NCBI GenBank assembly: GCA_009929855.1
Contig: RZZN01000011.1
Location: forward strand, 20,658 to 84,657
Origin: Gammaproteobacteria bacterium
GTDB taxonomy: Bacteria; Pseudomonadota; Gammaproteobacteria; Chromatiales; Chromatiaceae
Length of the DNA: 64,000 nt
Direction: 5' to 3'
In this document: positions 21,701-29,238 of the stretch, in pieces
How positions within the stretch are numbered: position 1 is the stretch's first letter
Layout: each line of letters opens with the position of its first letter
Notes under the pieces: model-generated
The model's input: only the letters and a program-made list of their open reading frames with translations
Told to the model about the DNA's origin: nothing
The model's database searches: none
Program-made: the position numbers and the translations under genes

Positions 21701-22744
21701 CCCCTGCGGCTGCGCCGACGCTTCGGTCAAGCCGGCCAGGTCAGATTCGCGCAGATCCCAGATCAGGCGCTGGAGCGCACCGGCATCACCCGCTGGGACT
21801 TCGGCGATCTGCCCGAGCAGGTCGAGCTCGAGCGCGCCGGGATCCGCCTGCTGGGCTTCCCGGCGCTGGTCGAGGAGGGCGACAACCTGGCGATCCGGGT
21901 GCTGGATTCGAGCGCACGCGCGGCACAGGCGCACCGCGCCGGGTTGCGTCGTCTCATCCTCTTGGAGCTCGGCCAGCGCCTGCGCCCCATCCGTCAGTCC
22001 TTGCGCAACCTCGACCGGCTACGCCTGCTCTATGCCAAGGCACCGACCGAAGAGCCAGTGCATTCCGCCCCCCTAGGAGTCGGGGCGTCTCGCCCCCAGG
22101 AACGACATCCTGACCCGGGGCCAGCAGCCACGGCGCCATTGGCGCCGCAGCCACCCGATCTCGCCGACGAGCTCATGACACTGATCCTCGATCACGCCTT
22201 TCTCGACGAACGGCCCACCCCGCCACGGACTCAGGCCGATTTCACTGACTGTCTCGCCGCGGGTCAGCCGCGTCTGCAAGAGACACTCACCGAGGTCTCC
22301 AAACTCACAGGCGAGATCCTGACCGCCTACCATGAGCTGCGCCAGCGTCTCGCCGCCACTACCCAGATCAACTGGCAGCCCATGGTCACGGATCTACGCA
22401 TTCAGCTCGACGGCCTGGTCTTTCGCGGTTGTTTCCAAAGCATCCCTTACGCTCGGCTCAAACAATATCCGCGTTATCTCAAGGCCGCCACCCAGCGACT
22501 GGAGCGCCTGACCCATGCCGCCGCCCGCGATCGTGAGCGCATGGCCGCCATGGCCGATCTGCTCGGACGCTGGCGCGAGCGCACCGCGGCGGCACGGGCC
22601 GCCGGTCGCGAGGATCCGCGCCTGGACGAGATCCGTTGGCTCATCGAAGAGCTCCGAGTCTCCTTCTTCGCCCAGGCACTCGGCACCGCCGAACCGGTCT
22701 CGATCAAGCGCATCGAGACACGTTGGCGCGAGCTGGGGCTTTAG
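18743..22744 (+). CDS. hrpA: ATP-dependent RNA helicase HrpA (DEAH box)
   Basis: 1333 residues, matching HrpA size (about 1300). Motif I is GETGSGKST (about 98-106), motif II is DEAH at 195-198, and SAT and RKGRCGRV (motif VI) follow. After the helicase core come the HA2/OB-fold regions and the long DUF3418 C-terminal region typical of HrpA. It remodels RNA; in E. coli it rescues stalled ribosomes. Odd feature: about residues 1110-1128, in the linker before the final helical part, are encoded by a stretch resembling the dispersed repeat found just downstream, read in frame. Confidence 0.94.
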   Translation: MSEPRFPTDTDLAACLIQDRERLRGRARALSRRARAGQPFERGLVALWAAVHDSQARVAERLALVPGHIEYPPELPVSERREEVADSIRAHQVLVLCGETGSGKSTQLPKICLELGRGVQGRIGHTQPRRIAARSLASRIARELGGTVGALVGDKVRFHDRVRPETAIKLMTDGILLAEIQQDRLLREYDTLIIDEAHERSLNIDFLLGYLKKLLPRRPDLKLIITSATIDPRRFAVHFADARGRHAPILEISGRTYPVEVHYRPPAEESAGERDESMQQAISEAVEELSRAGRGDVLVFLSGEREIRETAETLRRHHPPGTEILPLYARQGPREQARIFAPHGARRVVLATNVAETSLTVPGIHYVVDPGFARISRYSHRRQLQRLPVERISQASAEQRKGRCGRVAAGICIRLYTPDNLSARAPYTEPEIQRTNLAAVILRMKLLGFGAVATFPFIDPPDPRLVADGMRTLEELAALDAAGELTALGRQLARLPVDPRIGRMLLAATELRCLAEMLVIAAALSVQDPRERPLEQRGAADQIHATFAHPDSDFLTFLNLWRFLEQERKARSRNQFRLLCERHFLSFTRVQEWHDIYTQLREQLLEMGFKENQSAGTDEEIHRALLSGLLGHIGALESNHEYLGARQARFRIHPSSGLFKTPPKWILAAERVETTRAYGRIVARVQPGWIEAAGQHLLQRRYFEPHWQAKSGQVAAYEKVSLFGVTLVPKRRVNYGPINPAESREIFIRFALVEGDFNTRAPFWRHNQELIESIHRLEAKSRRRDILVDEEAIYSFYAARIPSGIYATPQFEQWLRAATRQDPKILHLRPADLMRHAAPGITPERFPDRLQVGATALPLQYRLAPGEDDDGLTLVVPLPLINQVTPERLDWLVPGLLEARITALLRGLPKAIRTALVPVPDTAARLAAVLEPSERPLTRAIAEQLAVTQGVHIPEDAWDLQSVPAHLRMKVRLVDEQGRALALDEDPLRLRRRFGQAGQVRFAQIPDQALERTGITRWDFGDLPEQVELERAGIRLLGFPALVEEGDNLAIRVLDSSARAAQAHRAGLRRLILLELGQRLRPIRQSLRNLDRLRLLYAKAPTEEPVHSAPLGVGASRPQERHPDPGPAATAPLAPQPPDLADELMTLILDHAFLDERPTPPRTQADFTDCLAAGQPRLQETLTEVSKLTGEILTAYHELRQRLAATTQINWQPMVTDLRIQLDGLVFRGCFQSIPYARLKQYPRYLKAATQRLERLTHAAARDRERMAAMADLLGRWRERTAAARAAGREDPRLDEIRWLIEELRVSFFAQALGTAEPVSIKRIETRWRELGL
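22075..22125. repeat. Fragment of the dispersed repeat inside hrpA
   Basis: GGAGTCGGGGCGTCTCGCCCCCAGGAACGACATCCTGA resembles the left arm of the repeat (compare 22757 onward: GGAGACGGGGCGTCCTCGCCCC, then AGGAAGAACAG). It keeps the short GGGGCG/CGCCCC hairpin. It is in frame in hrpA and encodes a Gly/Pro/Arg-rich linker (GVGASRPQERHPDPGPA). Shorter and more diverged than the intergenic copies. Confidence 0.5.
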
Positions 22745-22748
22745 TCGA

Positions 22749-22993
22749 ACTCCCAATGGAGACGGGGCGTCCTCGCCCCGAGGAAGAACAGTCGCGACGC
22801 GCATCCTGAGGCAGGGCACTCTTGCAGACCGCGCGTCGAGTTGGCCTGATGGCACGCGAAGATCCTCACTCGGGGCCTGGAGGCCCCGACTCCTCTGAGG
22901 CCTGGAGGCCCCGACTCCTCTGGGTGGAGGCCCCGACGCCCAATGGAGACGGGGCGTCCTCGCCCCGAGAAAGGAGATTCGTGACGCGGATCC
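22749..22993. repeat. Dispersed GC-rich palindromic repeat, copy 3 (composite)
   Basis: Fills the gap between hrpA and the convergent phosphoribosyltransferase gene. A complete unit runs from CCAATGGAGACGGGGCGTCC (22753) to GGGGCCTGGAGGCCCCGACTCC (about 22892). The right arm is then repeated twice (GGCCTGGAGGCCCCGACTCC and GGTGGAGGCCCCGACGCC), followed by a second left arm (CCCAATGGAGACGGGGCGTCC, from about 22939). Both arms form hairpins (GGGGCG/CGCCCC and GGGGCC/GGCCCC), so the block could end transcription from both sides. Confidence 0.8.
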
Positions 22994-23021
22994 AGACGAC
23001 CGTCGGTGCGAATGGCTCAGT

Positions 23022-23639
23022 TCACGCCGAGTCGATCAGCGCGTTGAGTCTGAGCAGGCGGGCCACCCGCGGCTCGGAGAGCGTGAGCCCATAGTCGCTG
23101 CTCAGACGGGCGCTCGCCTCGGCGGCATCCGCGGGCGGGGGCTGCATGCTGCGGAGAAATCCGCCGACATCCTCGACCACCGCCCAGGGATAGATGAGCC
23201 AGCGCCATTCATTGATGACCGCGGCGGCATAGTCGGCGCGGATCGGCGAGGTCACCTTCTCATGCAACACCGCCGTGCGAATCTCGACCGGCCCGAGTGT
23301 CTCCAGATGCGCACGCGCCACACGCAAGGTATCGCCGGTGTCATTGACGTCATCCACCACCAGGACCCGCAGTCCACACACCGGGATGCTCATCGGATAC
23401 TGAACGGTGGCGGCGCGCTCCTTGGTCGCGGCTTGCCGATAGTGCTTGATCCGGATGCTGGTGAGGTTGAACAACCCCAAAACGTCGCACAGCAGGCGCG
23501 CTGGGGTGAAACCGCCACGCGAAACGGCCACCACCAGGTCCGGGGTGAAGCCAGAGGCGCGAATCAGCTCACTCAAGGTGTCGGTCAAGTCAGCGACCGA
23601 CTCTGATGAAATCAGCTCGCATTGGAGTTTATGGTTCAT
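23022..23639 (-). CDS. Phosphoribosyltransferase (xanthine-guanine PRT-like)
   Basis: 205 residues from ATG 23639, preceded by a perfect AGGAGG ribosome site 9 nt upstream. The PRPP-binding loop VLVVDDVNDTGDTL lies near residue 95-110 and the N-terminal strand-loop DLVVAVSRGGFTPARLL is also typical of type I phosphoribosyltransferases. It belongs to the small PRT group related to archaeal and Xgpt-type purine PRTs, which make nucleotides from bases and PRPP. The exact base is unknown; salvage of xanthine/guanine is plausible. Convergent with hrpA across the repeat block. Confidence 0.87.
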   Translation of the reverse strand: MNHKLQCELISSESVADLTDTLSELIRASGFTPDLVVAVSRGGFTPARLLCDVLGLFNLTSIRIKHYRQAATKERAATVQYPMSIPVCGLRVLVVDDVNDTGDTLRVARAHLETLGPVEIRTAVLHEKVTSPIRADYAAAVINEWRWLIYPWAVVEDVGGFLRSMQPPPADAAEASARLSSDYGLTLSEPRVARLLRLNALIDSA

Positions 23640-23808
23640 GGCGATCGGCCTCCTCTTGCGACGATCGTGCGTTGGCTCGGCATCCTCGCCGACTCGGGTG
23701 ACGGCCATTCCATTGGCCCCACGCCGGGGCGAGACACTGGGGCGTCGCCATGGTCACCGCTGCGGGGCGCTTGGCTCAGTGAACGAGCCGGATCCGTCCA
23801 GCCATTGC

Positions 23809-25113
23809 TCAGAGGCGACCACGTGCCAGCAAGGCGGTGCCATAGGCGGCATCCTGATGGGGCGCGGCGCACACCGGGATGCCGATGATGCGCTCGCGCA
23901 TCTGGGTCCAGACCGGATTGGCCGCGCCACCGCCGATACTCAGTATACGCCTTGGTCGAGGCGCGCCAAGCTCGGCCAGTCGCGCATAGCCCTCGGCCTC
24001 GATGCGCGCGATCCCCTCCAAGAGCCCATGCAGAAAGGCCTGCGGCTGCGCTGGACGGGGCAGGAGGCGCGGTGCCAGGGCCGGATCGTTGCGCGGAAAG
24101 CGCTCGCCCACAGCGCTCAGCGGATAGTAGTCGAGTCCGGAGGGTGACGCGGGATCGATCGCCGCACTGAGTGTCACAAGCTCGCTCGCGCTGAAATGGC
24201 GGCTCAGCACCGCACCGCCACTGTTGGATGCACCACCGACCAGCCACACGTCACCCAACCGGTGACTATAGACGCCAAAATCAGAGGCGGTCACTGGATG
24301 CGCTGACACGACCTTGAGCACCAGCGTGCTCCCCAAGGAGGTCACCGCATCGCCGGGCCGAGCGACCCCGGCGGCGATCGCGGCGGCGGTGCTGTCCGTG
24401 GTGCCTGCCACGACCTCGAGTGTCCGCGGCCAGCCAAGCTGGTCGGCGAGCGGCGCGTCCAGTTGGCCAATGCGCGTGCCGGGGGTGAGGATCCATGGCA
24501 GGCGCACGCGCGCCGGGACCAGGGCACGGACCCAGTCCGGCCAACGCGCGCTCGCCGCGTCATAGCCGAGCTTCAAGGCATTGTTCCAGTCGCTGACGCC
24601 ATGGCTGGCGCACAGCCGACCCGCCACCCAATCGGCCTGGTGCAAGGCCAGCAGCGGCTTCCCGTGACCGAGCTGGGACTGAAGATGGAGCAGCTTGGCG
24701 AGACTGGAGCTGGCTCCGCGCGCGGCGCTCTCGGATGGGGCGGCCCGCGCGATCCGTGCCGCCGCGGCATGCGCGCGTTGGTCGTTGTACATGAGCGCGG
24801 GCGTGCATGGCGTCCCATCCGGGGTCGCGAGCAGCAGGGTGGCCGAGGTCGCATCGACACCCAGTGCCACCGGGCGCGCATCCGCCGGCAGTGCCACGGC
24901 CAGTGCGCTCAGGCTTGCCAGGACCGCGTCCCACCAGAGCGCTGGATCCTGCTCGGCCCAGCCTGGCTGAGGGCAGCGTGGCGCGGGCAATGGCTGGCGC
25001 GCGACGGCCAGGATCTGACCCGCGGCATCGATGGCCAGCGCCCGACAGCCCGAAGTTCCCACATCGACCCCGATCCAGACCGAGCGTGTGGGCTCATGGA
25101 ATCGCGCGCTCAT
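23809..25113 (-). CDS. FGGY-family carbohydrate kinase (D-ribulose/xylulose kinase-like)
   Basis: 434 residues from ATG 25113. The N-terminal half has the phosphate-1 motif WIGVDVGTSGCRALAID; the C-terminal half has GTTDSTAAAIAAG, SLGSTLVLKVVS (phosphate-2) and the adenosine motif SIGGGAANPVW. Cytoplasmic ATP-dependent sugar kinases of this type act on D-ribulose, xylulose or related ketoses. The short length (typical xylulokinase about 490-500) and the SDWNNALKLGYD motif fit the D-ribulokinase group of cyanobacteria and phototrophs, but this is inference. It lies between queF and the phosphoribosyltransferase on the same strand. Confidence 0.88.
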   Translation of the reverse strand: MSARFHEPTRSVWIGVDVGTSGCRALAIDAAGQILAVARQPLPAPRCPQPGWAEQDPALWWDAVLASLSALAVALPADARPVALGVDATSATLLLATPDGTPCTPALMYNDQRAHAAAARIARAAPSESAARGASSSLAKLLHLQSQLGHGKPLLALHQADWVAGRLCASHGVSDWNNALKLGYDAASARWPDWVRALVPARVRLPWILTPGTRIGQLDAPLADQLGWPRTLEVVAGTTDSTAAAIAAGVARPGDAVTSLGSTLVLKVVSAHPVTASDFGVYSHRLGDVWLVGGASNSGGAVLSRHFSASELVTLSAAIDPASPSGLDYYPLSAVGERFPRNDPALAPRLLPRPAQPQAFLHGLLEGIARIEAEGYARLAELGAPRPRRILSIGGGAANPVWTQMRERIIGIPVCAAPHQDAAYGTALLARGRL

Positions 25114-25183
25114 CCGCGGCTGCGGCGGGTCAGACGCACGTGCCGCGCGAGCGTCAGGATCCGGTGGCGCGCGGATCGAGCGA

Positions 25184-25573
25184 TCAGGGTAGGGTGACCG
25201 GCTCGGGCGCCTGCCACCCGGCGGCACGATGCTCGACGACCACCGTCGTATAGACACCGCCACGCACATTGAATGCGGCGGTCAAACGCATGAAGCGTGG
25301 CTCGGTCGCCGCGACCAGATCGCCGAGGATCTGATTGGTCACCGCCTCGTGGAAGGCACCCTCGTCACGGAAGGACCAGATATAGAGCTTCAGCGATTTG
25401 AGCTCGACGCAGCGCGCCTCCGGGACATACTCCAGGGTCAGTTCGGCAAAGTCGGGTTGGCCGGTTTTGGGGCAGAGACAGGTGAACTCCGGAAGACGAA
25501 TGCGGATGCTGTAGTCACGCTCGGGCTGGGGGTTGGGAAAGGTCTCGAGCGCGCGGCTCGGTTGACTGGGCAT
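25184..25573 (-). CDS. queF: NADPH-dependent 7-cyano-7-deazaguanine reductase (QueF, unimodular)
   Basis: 129 residues, the short unimodular form. The active-site region [12 protein letters not shown] gives the catalytic Cys34 and Asp41; the NADPH-binding QueF motif [16 protein letters not shown] follows. It reduces preQ0 to preQ1 in queuosine tRNA modification. The next gene upstream is the ferritin-like gene, 21 nt away. No other queuosine genes are in the window. Confidence 0.95.
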   Translation of the reverse strand: MPSQPSRALETFPNPQPERDYSIRIRLPEFTCLCPKTGQPDFAELTLEYVPEARCVELKSLKLYIWSFRDEGAFHEAVTNQILGDLVAATEPRFMRLTAAFNVRGGVYTTVVVEHRAAGWQAPEPVTLP

Positions 25574-25594
25574 GGGTTTGGACTCCTGCGAAAA

Positions 25595-26098
25595 TTAGAC
25601 ACCACCCGAATGCACGATCTCATAGTAGACCTTTTCAAGCTCGCCCTTGTGCTTGGTCTCCTCGTCGGCGAGATATTGGAAGAGGTCGTGAATCGGGCCA
25701 GGCGCGGTGTCTTCAGTGAGTGAGCGGTAATGTTCCATGGCGATCTGTTCGCGCCCCATCGCATACTGGAGCACCGACTGATCGTCTGGATTGGGCCCCA
25801 GATCGGGCAGCTGGATGCAGTCTGAGAAGCGTGAATCATTGGGTGGAGTGCGTACCTCGGACTTGATCTGCTCGGCGATGTCCTCGCGGCTGGCGAGTCG
25901 GGTCAGCATGTCGAAATGGTCCTGCTCCTCGGCCGCCAGCTCCTCCACGACCCAACGGACGTTCTTGCTGACCTTGGGGATGAGGTCGGTGTAGAAGTTG
26001 CGCGCGCTCTCCTCGAATGAGCAGGCGACCTCGAGGATCTCGCGCAGGGAGGTCTTGGATTTGATCTTCTCGTAACTGCTGACGGCCCCTTCGATCAT
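25595..26098 (-). CDS. Ferritin-like / rubrerythrin-type di-iron protein
   Basis: 167 residues, all helical. Four Glu/His motifs suit a di-iron four-helix bundle: SFEESARNFY, EEQDHFDML, REQIAMEHY and DEETKHKGE. There is no rubredoxin Cys4 domain, so it is not a classic rubrerythrin. Such proteins handle peroxide or store iron in anaerobes and phototrophs. It lies 171 nt downstream of the MBS-type operon on the same strand; co-transcription is possible. That gap holds only a weak inverted repeat (AGACCC/GGGTCT near 26135). Confidence 0.82.
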   Translation of the reverse strand: MIEGAVSSYEKIKSKTSLREILEVACSFEESARNFYTDLIPKVSKNVRWVVEELAAEEQDHFDMLTRLASREDIAEQIKSEVRTPPNDSRFSDCIQLPDLGPNPDDQSVLQYAMGREQIAMEHYRSLTEDTAPGPIHDLFQYLADEETKHKGELEKVYYEIVHSGGV

Positions 26099-26269
26099 GG
26101 CGCGTACTCCTTCATTTGGACAGCGATTGAAGACGCTAGACCCAGACCGCGGGTCTGAGCGGGTTGCTCGAGGCGCATCGCCTGGCGCGCGCCGACTGCT
26201 GGAATGGCGCTCCGATCGCCGCCAGGACGCGCGCTTGTGGGCGTCTTGGCGGCTGCTGCATGAGGCACG

Positions 26270-28096
26270 TTAGGACAGCTGAGCGTGGATGCTGGCGGCC
26301 ACCCGATGACCATCGGCGACGGCCGAAACGACATCCGGTCCGCGCACCATGTCACCCGCGGCCCAGAGCCAGGGCAGATTGGTGCGTCCCTGGGCGTCGA
26401 CCTTGAGCCGTCCACGCTGCCATTCGAGTCGCTCGGTCAGCGAGGCGCCGAGACACTCGACATCGGCGCTCTGCCCGATCGCCTCGACGACCATGTCGCA
26501 CTCATGGATCTGCTCGTCGGTGGGATCATAGACCGGGGCGAAGCGACCCTGCTCGTCGAAGATGGAGAGCACCCGCCAGGTGCGCAAGCCATGGAGCTTG
26601 TCCTCGGACAAGGTGCGCGGCTTGAAAATGATCTCCTGTGGGCCGCGCGCATCGAGGATCTCGATCCCCTCCTCCAGCGCCTCGCGGATCTCGTCGGGAT
26701 CGGCGAGGAAATGGGTCAAATCCTCGAGCGCGGTCACCGTGACCTTGACCGCCCCATGGGTGCGCTTTTGTAGACGCGCGATGGTGCGGGCGATGTCCAT
26801 GGCCACATTGCCGCCACCGATGACCACCGCGGACTCGGGCACCGTGATCTTGATCTGCTCGGCGACATCGCGCAGCAGGGTCACGGCACGCTTGACCCTG
26901 GGCTGATCGGCGCCGGGGACGCGGGTCGAGCGCCCCATCCAGAGCCCGATCGAGAGCACCACGGCATCATAGTCGCGCTCCAGATCCTCCATGGTCAGAT
27001 CCTTGCCAATCCGGGTGTCGTACTGGATCTTCACGCCCAGCGAGGTGATGACATCCACATCGCGGTCGAGCCGATCTTGCGGCAGCCGATAATCCGGGAT
27101 CCCGTAGCGCACCATGCCGCCGGACTTGGACTGGGCCTCGAAGACGGTGACCTCATGACCTTCCTTGACCAGGTCGAAGGCCGCCGTCAGCCCGGCCGGA
27201 CCCGCGCCAATGATGGCCACCCGTTTGCCCGAGAGGAAACGCGCCTTGCCCTCGGCCGCGATCGCCTTCACTCGCTCGTGATCGAGCGCATCCATCGCAT
27301 AGCGCTTGAGCCAACGGATGGCGATCGGCGCGCCACGCCGCCCGATCGAGCAGGCCTCCTCGCAGCGATGGGTGCAGACGCGTCCGCAGGTGTGCGCGAA
27401 TGGATTGGTGCGGTAGATCTGGCGCACCGCCTCCTCGGTATCGCCCTGCCAGATCGCGCGGATGTACTCGGGCGCATTCATGTGGGTCGGGCAGGCGTCG
27501 AAGCACATGCCGCACTGCACGCAGCGCGAGGCCTCCATGATCGCTTGGTTGGTGTCATAGCCGGCAACGATCTCGGCAAAGCCAGTGATGCGCTCGGCCG
27601 GTGGGAGCTCGGTCATGTGCTCGCGCGCCAGCGCGATCATGTCCGCGTCATCGGATTTCGCCCAGCCCTTCGGGAAGGGCGTGCCATGGATGCCCTTGCT
27701 GTCGGGTAGGATGAAATAGCTGTCGAGCTCGTCGTCGCGGCAGGTGTGGACATACTCGCGCGACAGTGAGATGGAGCCGGTCGGACAGAGATCCACGCAG
27801 AGCGCGCACCAGCAGCAGCGGCCATAGTCGATCGCCGGGCGCAGATTGCGGATGCCCTTGGCCGGATCCTCCGGCAGATCGGCGATGCGCACCATCGTGA
27901 TGGCCGCGTTGTCGCAGACCTTCTGGCAGGTGCTGCAGCCGATGCAGGTCTCCCAGTCGTTGAGATGGAAGCCGCGATAATTGGCCGAGGCCGGACGCGG
28001 ATCGAGCCCGACCGTGACCGGCTTGCGCGCGAAGAATGACAGATTCTTGAGCGGGCTGAGGATCCCACCCTGCTCCTGATAATCGATGTCGCGCAT
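26270..28096 (-). CDS. MBS/MBX-type N subunit: NuoI-like ferredoxin fused to GltD-like NAD(P)H:FAD oxidoreductase
   Basis: 608 residues. Residues 51-61 (CIGCSTCQKVC) and 94-104 bind two [4Fe-4S] clusters as in NuoI. A third CxxCxxCxxxCP site lies at 192-203. Four more Cys (237, 241, 245, 249) match the N-terminal cluster region of GltD. The flavin/nucleotide part has GAGPAG at 297-302 (FAD) and VVIGGGNVAMDIA near 424 (NAD(P)H). It is therefore a ferredoxin arm plus a SudA/NfnL-type reductase in one chain. ATG 28096 overlaps the stop of the large-subunit gene by 1 nt (TGATG). Last gene of the operon and the probable electron entry or exit point for NAD(P)H. Confidence 0.9.
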   Translation of the reverse strand: MRDIDYQEQGGILSPLKNLSFFARKPVTVGLDPRPASANYRGFHLNDWETCIGCSTCQKVCDNAAITMVRIADLPEDPAKGIRNLRPAIDYGRCCWCALCVDLCPTGSISLSREYVHTCRDDELDSYFILPDSKGIHGTPFPKGWAKSDDADMIALAREHMTELPPAERITGFAEIVAGYDTNQAIMEASRCVQCGMCFDACPTHMNAPEYIRAIWQGDTEEAVRQIYRTNPFAHTCGRVCTHRCEEACSIGRRGAPIAIRWLKRYAMDALDHERVKAIAAEGKARFLSGKRVAIIGAGPAGLTAAFDLVKEGHEVTVFEAQSKSGGMVRYGIPDYRLPQDRLDRDVDVITSLGVKIQYDTRIGKDLTMEDLERDYDAVVLSIGLWMGRSTRVPGADQPRVKRAVTLLRDVAEQIKITVPESAVVIGGGNVAMDIARTIARLQKRTHGAVKVTVTALEDLTHFLADPDEIREALEEGIEILDARGPQEIIFKPRTLSEDKLHGLRTWRVLSIFDEQGRFAPVYDPTDEQIHECDMVVEAIGQSADVECLGASLTERLEWQRGRLKVDAQGRTNLPWLWAAGDMVRGPDVVSAVADGHRVAASIHAQLS

Positions 28097-29238
28097 CAGC
28101 GATCCACCTCCGGGGGACAAGCGTCGAGCGAGAACATGGTCTGGGCGACGTCCTCCAGACGACAGCCGATCGAGAGCTTTTCCAGGACCTGGACGGCATG
28201 CATCTGCGAGGGTCCGCGCACCTGGGTCCGATAGGGCCGCTCGCCACCATTGGAAACCACGTACCAGGCGAGCTCGCCCTTGGAAGACTCCACTCGGGTG
28301 TAGACCGAGCCAGCAGGGACGTTCCAGGCCAATGGATTCGGGATGGAACAGCGGATCGGTCCAGGGATGGAGGGCAGTGCCGCGATGACCTGACGGCAGA
28401 TGCGGATGCTCTGCACCAGCTCCTTGCGCCGCACCAATGTGCGTGCCCAGGCATCGCCCGCCTCCTCGGTCGGAATCTCGAAGTCGAGCTCAGGATAGAC
28501 CAGATAGGGATCGTCGCGGCGCACGTCGAGCGCCAGACCGGTCGCCCGCAGGTTCGGCCCGGTCACGCCCCATTCGAGCGCCTGCTGTCGGCTCATGACG
28601 CCGATCCCCTTGGCACGCTCGACGAACACCCGATTGGTGAAGAGCAGGTTGTCGTAGTCGCTCAAACGCGAGTCCAGATAATCGAGCGTGCTCTCGACGC
28701 GCTCCAGGAAACCCGCCGGGACATCGCGCCGGACCCCACCGGGGATGTTGTAGATATGATAGACCCGTCCGCCGGTCAGCTCCTCGAAGAGATCCAGCAC
28801 CAGGTCGCGATCGGCCATGCCCCAGAACATGGTGCTGTACATGCCGGTGGTCGCCGCATGTCCACCGAAAGTGAAGAGATGGGCGGTGATGCGCGAGAGC
28901 TCGAGCTGGAGCACCCGCAGCCATTGCGCGCGCACCGGCACCTCCAGCCCACAGAGCTCCTCGACCGCGAGCGCGTAGCTCACCTCCATCGGGGCCGGAT
29001 CGGGCACGCAGATGCGCGGCGTGATGGCCAGGTTCTGGATCCAAAGCCGCCCCTCCATGAGCTTCTCGAAGCCGCGATGCAGATAGCCCGCATCGGTCCG
29101 GGCCGAGAGCACGGTATCGCCATGCAGCCGCATCTTGATCGCATAGTTGCCCTCGATCCCGGGGTGATTGGGACCGATGTTGAGCTCGTATTCGTGACTC
29201 GGCGGCTGACGCTGGGCCTCGTAGTTCTCAGGACGCAT
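28096..29238 (-). CDS. MBS/MBX-type L subunit (NuoD / group 4 hydrogenase large-subunit-like, no Ni site)
   Basis: 380 residues from ATG 29238, with a GGAGGGAG ribosome site. The fold signature is clear (IGPNHPGIEGNYAI, TDAGYLHRGFEKL, GLEVPVRAQWLRVLQLEL). In group 4 hydrogenases two CxxC pairs bind NiFe. Here the first is Cys77-Val-Pro-Asp80 and the second Cys374-Pro-Pro-Glu377, so each pair has lost its second Cys. Hence it cannot be a normal hydrogenase, yet it is closer to that lineage than to NuoD, which lacks all four. I recall the same one-Cys-per-pair pattern for MBS. It overlaps the K gene by 11 nt. Confidence 0.9.
   Translation of the reverse strand: MRPENYEAQRQPPSHEYELNIGPNHPGIEGNYAIKMRLHGDTVLSARTDAGYLHRGFEKLMEGRLWIQNLAITPRICVPDPAPMEVSYALAVEELCGLEVPVRAQWLRVLQLELSRITAHLFTFGGHAATTGMYSTMFWGMADRDLVLDLFEELTGGRVYHIYNIPGGVRRDVPAGFLERVESTLDYLDSRLSDYDNLLFTNRVFVERAKGIGVMSRQQALEWGVTGPNLRATGLALDVRRDDPYLVYPELDFEIPTEEAGDAWARTLVRRKELVQSIRICRQVIAALPSIPGPIRCSIPNPLAWNVPAGSVYTRVESSKGELAWYVVSNGGERPYRTQVRGPSQMHAVQVLEKLSIGCRLEDVAQTMFSLDACPPEVDR

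Noticed and set aside
23695..23760. A further copy of the dispersed repeat in inverted orientation
   Set aside because: Only short GGGGCG/GCCCC elements are shared (GCCCCACGCCGGGGCGAGACACTGGGGCG); the diagnostic middle blocks are missing.
26270..28096. Glutamate synthase small subunit (gltD)
   Set aside because: The GltD-like part is fused to a NuoI-like ferredoxin and lies at the end of the membrane-complex operon; no gltB is present.
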